This document shows, one piece after another, positions 6,929 through 12,749 of a stretch of DNA of 12,749 nucleotides (position 1 is the stretch's first letter; every line of letters begins with the position of its first letter). Source of the stretch: CAWULT01 sp963923455 (GTDB lineage Bacteria > Acidobacteriota > Vicinamibacteria > Vicinamibacterales > UBA2999); the NCBI GenBank assembly GCA_963923455.1, contig CAWULT010000129.1, positions 1 to 12,749 of the forward strand, read 5' to 3'. A program made the position numbers and the translations under genes. Below the pieces are notes generated by a model. It was given only the letters and a program-made list of their open reading frames with translations, did not search any database and was not told the origin of the DNA.

Positions 6929-9900
6929 ATGAGGCAGATCTTGCAGTGGGGACGGCGCGTGGCCACGGTGGCCCTGTGCGTCTCGATTCACACCCTGGCC
7001 TTCGCCCAGACGGACGGGCGGTTCGCCGGCACCGTGCTCGACCCGAGCGGCGCGATTGTGCCCGGCGCGGCAGTGACGGCACGGAACGAGAAGACCGGCG
7101 AGGTTCGCACCGTCACGACCGGGATGGACGGCCGTTACGTCATCCCGAACCTGAAGCCGTCGACGTACACGCTCCGCGTCGAGATCAAGGGCTTTGCGCC
7201 ACTGGAGTACACGACGCTGCCCCTCGTCGTCGGCCAGGAGTTCAACCTGGACCTCTCGCTGCAGGCCGCAGGCGTCGCAGAAACGGTGACCGTGGTCGCC
7301 CAGGCCACGGCCATCGACCTCAGTTCGGCCAGGGTGGGCGTGAACGTCAGCGAGCGCGAGGTGCAGGCGCTGCCGGTCAACGGCCGACAGATGTCGCAGC
7401 TGATGCTCCAGGCGCCGGGTTCACAGAACGCCGGCACGGGCACCTGGAACGACGTCCGATTCTCCGGCCAGGCCAACCAGCAGAACGTCATCAAGTTCGA
7501 CGGCGTCGAGGGGTCGGCCATCATCGACGCGTCGCCCGGCAACATCGCCGGCCAGATCGCCTCCCCGTTCAAGCTGCAGGCGAGCCTCGAGAACGTGCAG
7601 GAGTTCCGCGTCGAGTCCAACAACTACCCGGCGGAGTTCGGAACGGGCACCGGCGGCCAGGTGAGCGTGATCACCAAGTCGGGCTCGAACCGGTTGCGCG
7701 GCTCGATGTTCGAGTACTACCGGAACGACCGGTTCGATGCGAAGAACTACTTCGACGACCTTCGCAACGCGGATGGGAGCATCCAGAACGCCGGCGCGAA
7801 GTCCCCGCTCGAGCAGCACCAGTTCGGCGGCTCGATCGGCGGCCCGCTGGCGAGGAACCGGGCCTTCTTCTTCGGGAGCTACGAGGGGTACCGGCTCGAC
7901 GCCGGCGTGAACTTCGTCGAGGCGGCGCCGAGCGCGGCAGCCTGGAACCGGGCCGCGCCGTCGGTGGCGGCGCTGCAGCCGGCGTTCACGGCCGCCGCCG
8001 CCCGCCTGCTGTCGGGAGCGTCGACCAACCCCGACTTCGACATCTTCCAGCTCCAGACCCTCGAGACGGTCAAGGAAGACTCGTTCAGTGCGCGGCTCGA
8101 CGGCCGCTTCAGCAACACCTGGTCGGCCTACGGCCGCGTGTTCCACGACGCGGGCACGCAGTCCAGGCCCGAGGGTGTGAACGGGCGGGTGGTCGACGTG
8201 ACCAACAGCCCGACGAACATGATCGTCAACCTGCAGGGCACGTTCGGGTCCGGCCTGCTCAACGAGTCGAAGGTCGGCTTCAATTCGCCGCACGCCAGCG
8301 TCCGGGGCATTGCGCCCACGGTCAACGGCATCGACTTCAGCGCCGTGGCCATCAACCTCACGGGCTCCATCGCGAACACCGGGATCGCCGGCCAGAGCGC
8401 GTCGTCGGGCGTCACGGTTCCCGGCGGCCTGGTCCGCGCGAGCAGTGCGACCAACGGCCGGTATCTCTACTACAAGCCGTACTCGCTGTCGTTCTCCGAC
8501 ACGGCGTCACTCGTCAAGAGCGCGCACTTCGTGAAGGTGGGCGCGGACGTGCGCCTCGTCCGGATGACGTTCGACCAGCAGGGCGGCACGACCTACACGT
8601 TCCCGAACCTGACGGCGTTCCTCGCGAACCAGCCGTCGGCCATCCAGTACCTGGGCGACATCAGTGACGCCAGCGTGTTCAACAACGGTCTGACGGGCGC
8701 CCGCCACACCAGGCAGGACTACTACACGGTGTTCGCGCAGGACGAATGGCGCACCGGCCGGAACGTCACGCTCAACTACGGCCTCCGCTACGAGTACTAC
8801 ACGCCGATGACGGAGGCGAACAACGGCGTCGTGAAGTTCAACATCGCGACCGGCCAGCTCGACCCCAACACGACGCCGTTCTTCGAGGCCAGGAAGAACA
8901 GCTTCCAGCCGCGCGTGTCTGCCACGTGGGCGCCCGGCAAGACCGTCTTCCGCGCCGGCTTCGGTACGTTCGTCGGCCCCGGCCAGGGTGAGGACCAGAT
9001 CCAGCCGATCGAAAGCGACCGCGTGAGCACGACCGTCAGCACCGGCGCGCTCCTCGCCTTCCCGATCAACAAGGATTCCCTGGTGGCCAACTTCACCAGC
9101 AACCCGAACAACCGCAGCTACCAGCCGCGGGCGTACGCCCCGGAGTACAACATTCCGGAGCGGGTCTACCAGTACACCGGCTCGGTGCAGCGGGAACTGG
9201 GCGGCGGTCTGAGTGCGACGGCCGCCTTCGTCGGCGCCGAGGGACGGAATCTCTTCCTTCGCAGCGTGGCGAACAACATCGTGCAGGTCGTGACCAACCC
9301 GAACCCGGCCAGCGCCGCGCTGGTCGTCCGTGAGTTCTCGACCGTCACGAGGGACGCCAACGGCAACATCACGGGCGTGCAGAACCCGTACGCCGAGATC
9401 GACTACAAGACCAGCGGCGGGCACAGCAGCTACAAGGCCCTGATGCTCGGGCTGAATCGGCGGGCGTCGAAAGGCGTGGCCATGAACCTCCAGTACACGC
9501 TGGGCGAGAGCCGGGGCACGTCCGGTGGCTCGAACGAGGCGAACACCGCGGCGAACAACGCGCGGACGCTGGAGGATTTCGAGTACGACAACGGCTACAA
9601 CAACTTCGACGTGCGCCACACGTTCAGCGCCAGCCTGATCTACGACCTGCCTTACACCGGTTCCGGCGCTGCGGGCGCGCTGCTGGGCGGGTGGCAGGTC
9701 GGCGGCATCGTGAGCACCCGGAGCGGGCTGCCGCTGCCGGTGCAGATCGTCCGGCCGGACGTCCTCTACCAGGACTCGGCGACGGGCCTCTACTACGCGA
9801 ACCCGGCCGCCGGCCGCGTGGCGGTGGTCAATACGCCGCGGGGCGGCGCCTCCCGGAACGTGCGCCGCCCGGACCTGGTTCCAGGCGTCGACCCTTACAT

Positions 9901-10294
9901 CAAGGACGGCGGGCTGCTGTATCTGAACCCGGCGGCCTTCGCCGCGCCGCTCCCGGGCACGTTCGGAAACCTCGAGCGGAACGTCCTCCGCGGGCCCGGG
10001 TTCGCGCAGACGGACCTGTTCTTCGCAAAGCACATCCGTACCGGCCGCAATGACTTCGAACTGCGCGTGGAGGTGTTCAACCTCCTCGACCGGGTGAACT
10101 ACGCCAACCCGGCGGTGACCCTCAACGCCGCCACCCCGGCGAACCCGGGTGCGGCCAACACGGTGCAGCCCGGCCAGCCGTACACGGCCGCCGCGGCGGG
10201 CCCGGCCTTCGGTCGCTTGAGCAGCACGGTCGGGCGCACGGTCGGCCTCGGCACCCCGCGCCAGGTGCAGTTCGCGCTCCGCTACTCGTTCTAA
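6929..10294 (+). CDS. Oar-like TonB-dependent receptor with N-terminal carboxypeptidase-regulatory-like domain
   Basis: This 1121-residue outer-membrane protein has a signal peptide (MRQILQWGRR, then VATVALCVSIHTLAFA; cleavage before Q27). Next comes a carboxypeptidase-regulatory-like beta domain (about 30-111: GTVLDPSGAIVPGAAVTARN, DGRYVIPNLKPSTYTLRVE). A plug domain follows (about 118-250: ETVTVVAQ, VSEREVQALPVNGRQMSQLM, EFRVESNNYPAEFGTGTGGQ, VITKSGSN), and then a long beta barrel ending in the typical aromatic C-terminus FALRYSF. Such receptors take up siderophores, glycans or peptides using TonB energy, or export proteins as in Oar of Myxococcus. The substrate cannot be predicted. Two in-frame ATGs exist at 6911 and 6929. 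I prefer 6929 because GAGGAG lies 10 bases before it and the signal peptide then starts cleanly; the 6911 ATG overlaps that GAGGAG. No SusD-like partner is present. Confidence 0.93.
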   Translation: MRQILQWGRRVATVALCVSIHTLAFAQTDGRFAGTVLDPSGAIVPGAAVTARNEKTGEVRTVTTGMDGRYVIPNLKPSTYTLRVEIKGFAPLEYTTLPLVVGQEFNLDLSLQAAGVAETVTVVAQATAIDLSSARVGVNVSEREVQALPVNGRQMSQLMLQAPGSQNAGTGTWNDVRFSGQANQQNVIKFDGVEGSAIIDASPGNIAGQIASPFKLQASLENVQEFRVESNNYPAEFGTGTGGQVSVITKSGSNRLRGSMFEYYRNDRFDAKNYFDDLRNADGSIQNAGAKSPLEQHQFGGSIGGPLARNRAFFFGSYEGYRLDAGVNFVEAAPSAAAWNRAAPSVAALQPAFTAAAARLLSGASTNPDFDIFQLQTLETVKEDSFSARLDGRFSNTWSAYGRVFHDAGTQSRPEGVNGRVVDVTNSPTNMIVNLQGTFGSGLLNESKVGFNSPHASVRGIAPTVNGIDFSAVAINLTGSIANTGIAGQSASSGVTVPGGLVRASSATNGRYLYYKPYSLSFSDTASLVKSAHFVKVGADVRLVRMTFDQQGGTTYTFPNLTAFLANQPSAIQYLGDISDASVFNNGLTGARHTRQDYYTVFAQDEWRTGRNVTLNYGLRYEYYTPMTEANNGVVKFNIATGQLDPNTTPFFEARKNSFQPRVSATWAPGKTVFRAGFGTFVGPGQGEDQIQPIESDRVSTTVSTGALLAFPINKDSLVANFTSNPNNRSYQPRAYAPEYNIPERVYQYTGSVQRELGGGLSATAAFVGAEGRNLFLRSVANNIVQVVTNPNPASAALVVREFSTVTRDANGNITGVQNPYAEIDYKTSGGHSSYKALMLGLNRRASKGVAMNLQYTLGESRGTSGGSNEANTAANNARTLEDFEYDNGYNNFDVRHTFSASLIYDLPYTGSGAAGALLGGWQVGGIVSTRSGLPLPVQIVRPDVLYQDSATGLYYANPAAGRVAVVNTPRGGASRNVRRPDLVPGVDPYIKDGGLLYLNPAAFAAPLPGTFGNLERNVLRGPGFAQTDLFFAKHIRTGRNDFELRVEVFNLLDRVNYANPAVTLNAATPANPGAANTVQPGQPYTAAAAGPAFGRLSSTVGRTVGLGTPRQVQFALRYSF

Positions 10295-10319
10295 CCGGAC
10301 GGCGCTCGAGTCGAGCGGG

Positions 10320-10355
10320 AAGGGGCGGGCTCCCACCGGAGTCCGCCCCTTTTTT
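10320..10355 (+). terminator. intrinsic terminator of the TonB receptor gene
   Basis: A stem of 14 pairs (10320-10333 with 10338-10351, one G-T wobble) closes a 4-base CACC loop and is followed by six T residues at 10350-10355. It lies 25 bases after the receptor stop. This is a textbook rho-independent terminator and separates the receptor from the genes on the right. Confidence 0.95.
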
Positions 10356-10488
10356 CATTTCAAGGCCAAGTCGTAACACTTGTAAATTTTTCAACCACCG
10401 GCCTGTTAAATGTCTGTAACAACAGGCCTGGGTGCTATGCTCGCGACCTGTCGAGGCCGATGATTCCGACATCGGCAGGAGGTGGGCC
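10356..10488 (+). promoter_or_regulatory. AT-rich leader and promoter region of the small secreted protein
   Basis: Between the terminator and the next gene, GC content drops sharply (about 10350-10425), unlike anything else in the window. It contains GTAACA twice (10373-10378 and 10416-10421), TTGTAA at 10380-10385, TTAAAT at 10406-10411, and an extended -10-like TGCTATGCT at 10433-10441. A perfect 8-base inverted repeat (10400-10428) sits just upstream of that -10 candidate. No TTGACA-like -35 is placed correctly, so use of an alternative sigma factor or an activator is possible. The last part carries a strong AGGAGGTG (10477-10484) for the gene that follows. Confidence 0.5.
10400..10428. 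repeat. perfect inverted repeat GGCCTGTT-N13-AACAGGCC
   Basis: Two perfectly complementary 8-base arms (10400-10407 and 10421-10428) flank a 13-base AT-rich centre. There is no T tract after it, so it is not a simple terminator. Its place immediately upstream of the -10-like TATGCT (10436-10441) suits an operator or activator site. Alternatively it could fold as a hairpin if transcription starts further upstream. Confidence 0.6.
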
Positions 10489-10860
10489 ATGCGGACAGCA
10501 CTCGTGGTGGTGGCGGCAGTGGGACTCGGGATGGCGGGCGCGCCGTCCGTGCAGGGAGAGCAGCCGCTCAAGGTCCGTGTGTCCCCGACGCTCGTGCTGG
10601 CGCCAGGTGCGGTCAGCGTGCACGCCTCGGTCAACACCGACCCAGACAATCGCCTCCTCGAGGTGGTCGCCGAGTCGGCCGACTACTACCGCAGCAGCCG
10701 CATCCAGCTCGATGGCGAGGCGGCGCCCCGGATGAGCGTGTTCGAGTTCCGCGGGCTGCCGAGCGGCGACTACCAGATCACCGCCGTCCTCACGGGCTCG
10801 GCCGGGCCCCGCGCCATCGTGCAGGCCAACGCGCGCGTCGCCCCCGTCGGCGGCCGCTGA
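10489..10860 (+). CDS. small secreted protein of unknown function, beta-sandwich-like
   Basis: This 123-residue protein has a clear signal peptide (MRTALVVVAAVGLGMAGAPS, cleavage near VQG-E24). The mature part of about 100 residues has no Cys and no recognised catalytic motif. Alternating hydrophobic strands, a charged RLLEVVAESADYYRSSRIQL stretch (55-74), and FEFRGLPSGDYQITAVLTG (85-103) resemble an Ig-like or carboxypeptidase-regulatory-like beta fold, in which a G-x-Y turn precedes a strand. I do not recognise a named family. The ATG has an excellent AGGAGGTG 4 bases before it; a longer frame from 10432 would have no signal peptide. It lies alone between the receptor terminator and the HD-GYP gene and may be co-transcribed with the latter, 101 bases away. 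Confidence 0.82.
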   Translation: MRTALVVVAAVGLGMAGAPSVQGEQPLKVRVSPTLVLAPGAVSVHASVNTDPDNRLLEVVAESADYYRSSRIQLDGEAAPRMSVFEFRGLPSGDYQITAVLTGSAGPRAIVQANARVAPVGGR

Positions 10861-10886
10861 GCCCGATCTCCGCCGTCCGGCCGCAC

Positions 10887-10904
10887 GCGGGTGCACGCAC
10901 CCGC
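10887..10904. repeat. small GC-rich hairpin between the secreted protein and HD-GYP genes
   Basis: GCGGGTG (10887-10893) pairs perfectly with CACCCGC (10898-10904) around a 4-base loop. No T tract follows, so it is at best a weak or rho-assisted terminator, or an mRNA-stabilising hairpin at the end of the preceding gene. A second short inverted repeat, AGGG-TTAT-CCCT, follows at 10915-10926. Confidence 0.45.
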
Positions 10905-10961
10905 ACGGAGATTGAGGGTTATCCCTAAGGCTGCGGCGCGCGCTCCCGATACCGGTGCTGT

Positions 10962-12749
10962 ATGCCCAGCTCGGGCCCGCCCCGGCTCGTCGTCAAGTTC
11001 CTCGGGTTCGGCTTCGCCGTGATCGTCTGCGTGCTGGGCGTCGTGTTCGCGTTGCTCTCCTGGCAGACCCGCGAGCGGCTCACCCGCGTGGTCGTCCAGA
11101 ACATCGGCGCGAGCCAGCGCCGCTTCGCGGACCTCGACGCGCGCCGGCGCCGCGAGCGGCTCCTGCAGGCGCGTGCCCTCGCCGAGAACCCCACGCTGAA
11201 GGCGGCCATCGACACCTATCACGTCGAGAGCGCGGCGGGGGCGGCGCCGACCGGTCTGCTGCCCACGATCGAGCAGGAGCTGGGCAAGCTCCAGGCGCTG
11301 ATGGAGCTGCCGGTGCTCGCCGTCTCGGACGTCCGCGGCACCATCCTGGCCAGCGCCGGGCCCAATCAGGCGGACTGGCCGGCCGGCGAGCGCCTGCGCG
11401 TCAGCGCACCGGACGAGGAGATGCCCGTCGAGATCGTCACGGCGCGAGGCCCGCACGTGTACTCGCTGACGGTGGTGCCGGTGCGGGTGGGCGCCGACCC
11501 CATCGGCGCGTTCCTGCTCGGCTCGCCTCTCGACGACGCCTACGCCCGGCAGCTCTCCACCGAGGCCTACACCGACGTCGCCATCCTGATCGACGGCCGC
11601 GTCGTGGCCTCGTCCGCCTCGGCGGCGATGCGGCAGGCACTGGAGCGCATGGCGCTGCCGGCCAGCGGCTCGATCGCCATCGCCGGCCAGGACTACGTCG
11701 TCCGCCGCCTGTCGGTCGTCGATTCCGCCAGCGTCTACGCCATCGGCAGCGTCAGCGCGGCCGCCGAGTCGGAGATGGTGGCCGCAACCTGGGTGCTCGT
11801 CGGCATCGGCGCCTGCGGCCTGCTGCTGGCCGCGGCCGGCAGCTGGTGGCTCGCCCGCACGCTCGCCCGTCCGATCAACCAGCTCACCGACCGTCTGGCC
11901 CGTATGGCCCAGGCCCGCGACTTCGCCCAGCCGCTCCCCCGCAGCGGTGTCAGCCAGGAGTTCGACATGCTCGCCGACACGTTCGACCGCCTGCGTCACG
12001 CCGTGTCCCTCGCCGAGGCCGAGTCCGAGGCGGCCTATCTCGGCGTCATCGGGGTGCTTGCGACGGCCCTCGACGCGCGGGACCCGTACACCGCCGGCCA
12101 CTCGCAGCGGGTGGCGGATCTGTCGGTGTCGATCGCCCACGAGATGGGCCTGCCCGCACACGACGTCGACACCCTGCGGCTCGGCGCGATGCTGCACGAC
12201 ATCGGCAAGATCGGCATCAGCGACGCCATCCTGCGGAAGCCCGGCAAGCTGACGGCCGAGGAGTTCGAGCAGATCAAGCAGCACCCGACGCTCGGCGCGC
12301 GCATCCTGAAGCCGCTGCAGTTCCTGAGCGCGCACATCGAGATCGTCGAGCTGCACCACGAGCGTCCAGACGGGCGCGGCTATCCCTACAAGCTACGCGG
12401 CGACGCCATTCCGCTGTTCGCGCGAATCGTCCACGTGGCCGACGCCTTCGACGCGATGACGAGCGCACGCGCCTACCGGCCCGGGCTGCCGGTCAGCGAG
12501 GCGATGGCCGAGCTGTGGCGCCATGCCGGCAGCGATTTCGACGTCGCCTGCGTGCACGCGATCGCCGCCCTGCCGCTCGACGTGCTGACCGACGCCATGG
12601 GCGACCCGCACGTCTGGGACGCGCCCGGTGGACGGTCGCTCGACCGCGCGCTGCTGCCGTTTCGCGGCCGGCCGGTGCTGCCGGAGCCCGCGCTCCACGT
12701 CGCCGCCCTCGCCGAACATGGAGTATGTTTTACCAGAACCAGTTTGACC
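10962..12749 (+). CDS. membrane-bound sensor HD-GYP cyclic-di-GMP phosphodiesterase (3' end missing)
   Basis: An open frame of 596 residues reaches the right edge without a stop. It has a first membrane segment (about 10-33), a periplasmic Cache-like sensor region (about 40-265), a second membrane segment (about 276-297) and a HAMP linker (about 297-345, with R303-P304). An HD-GYP domain follows (about 355-510). The family signatures are intact: H380 in AGHSQRV, H412-D413 in HDIGKIGI, H465-H466-E467, DGRG, and G473-Y474-P475. It should hydrolyse cyclic-di-GMP in the cytoplasm in response to an extracytoplasmic signal. The C-terminal 85 residues or so after the domain match nothing I recognise. 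An in-frame TAA at 10926 makes ATG 10962 the first possible start; it lacks a clear Shine-Dalgarno. GC content falls in the last 30 bases, which suggests the true stop is near. Confidence 0.92.
   Translation, partial: MPSSGPPRLVVKFLGFGFAVIVCVLGVVFALLSWQTRERLTRVVVQNIGASQRRFADLDARRRRERLLQARALAENPTLKAAIDTYHVESAAGAAPTGLLPTIEQELGKLQALMELPVLAVSDVRGTILASAGPNQADWPAGERLRVSAPDEEMPVEIVTARGPHVYSLTVVPVRVGADPIGAFLLGSPLDDAYARQLSTEAYTDVAILIDGRVVASSASAAMRQALERMALPASGSIAIAGQDYVVRRLSVVDSASVYAIGSVSAAAESEMVAATWVLVGIGACGLLLAAAGSWWLARTLARPINQLTDRLARMAQARDFAQPLPRSGVSQEFDMLADTFDRLRHAVSLAEAESEAAYLGVIGVLATALDARDPYTAGHSQRVADLSVSIAHEMGLPAHDVDTLRLGAMLHDIGKIGISDAILRKPGKLTAEEFEQIKQHPTLGARILKPLQFLSAHIEIVELHHERPDGRGYPYKLRGDAIPLFARIVHVADAFDAMTSARAYRPGLPVSEAMAELWRHAGSDFDVACVHAIAALPLDVLTDAMGDPHVWDAPGGRSLDRALLPFRGRPVLPEPALHVAALAEHGVCFTRTSLT

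Noticed and set aside
8507..10336. Long minus-strand open frame (609 residues) opposite the TonB receptor
   Set aside because: Low-complexity Arg/Val/Gly translation without signal peptide or motif, antisense to a clear receptor gene and running through its terminator.
10915..10928. Resemblance of the reverse strand TAGGGATAACC to the I-SceI homing-endonuclease site
   Set aside because: Only about half of the 18-base site matches and no mobile element is nearby; it is a short palindrome by itself.
10861..10961. Possible cyclic-di-GMP riboswitch before the HD-GYP gene
   Set aside because: The gap is only 101 bases, and I cannot find the conserved GEMM core or the paired helices; only two short hairpins are present.

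Overview
The window is high-GC DNA (about 70% by eye) with a gene complement typical of Acidobacteriota, most likely the Vicinamibacter/Luteitalea side of the phylum. The indicators are a DUF1592-type cytochrome c followed directly by a DUF1552 protein, a very large TonB-dependent receptor with an N-terminal carboxypeptidase-regulatory-like domain, and secreted ankyrin-repeat proteins. This placement is inferred from gene families, because there is no rRNA or other marker gene here. I see no tRNA, rRNA, CRISPR array, insertion sequence, integrase or phage gene.

Layout. The left third is on the minus strand. A secreted ankyrin-repeat protein (1341-2933) overlaps a secreted cupin (886-1344) by four bases, and after a 98-base gap comes the 5' part of a RodZ-like HTH/membrane protein (787 to the left edge). 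The rest is on the plus strand. Only 41 bases from the ankyrin start, a two-haem-motif DUF1592 protein (2975-5398) begins and is followed 2 bases later by a twin-arginine DUF1552 protein (5401-6720). After a 208-base gap comes an Oar-like TonB-dependent receptor (6929-10294) with a strong intrinsic terminator (10320-10355). Next is an AT-rich spacer with a perfect inverted repeat, then a 123-residue secreted protein of unknown function (10489-10860). Last is a membrane-bound HD-GYP cyclic-di-GMP phosphodiesterase (10962 to the right edge, still open).

How the genes may work together. The ankyrin/cupin pair and the DUF1592/DUF1552 pair diverge from one very short control region, and all four products carry export signals. 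They look like one periplasmic or cell-surface module, probably redox-linked because of the two CxxCH motifs. Its substrate cannot be read from the sequence. The TonB receptor could import something the module handles, but the 208-base gap and its own terminator make it a separate unit. The RodZ-like and HD-GYP genes look like ordinary housekeeping or signalling neighbours.

The most promising undescribed element is the four-gene exported module. The orphan secreted protein with its AT-rich, inverted-repeat leader comes second.
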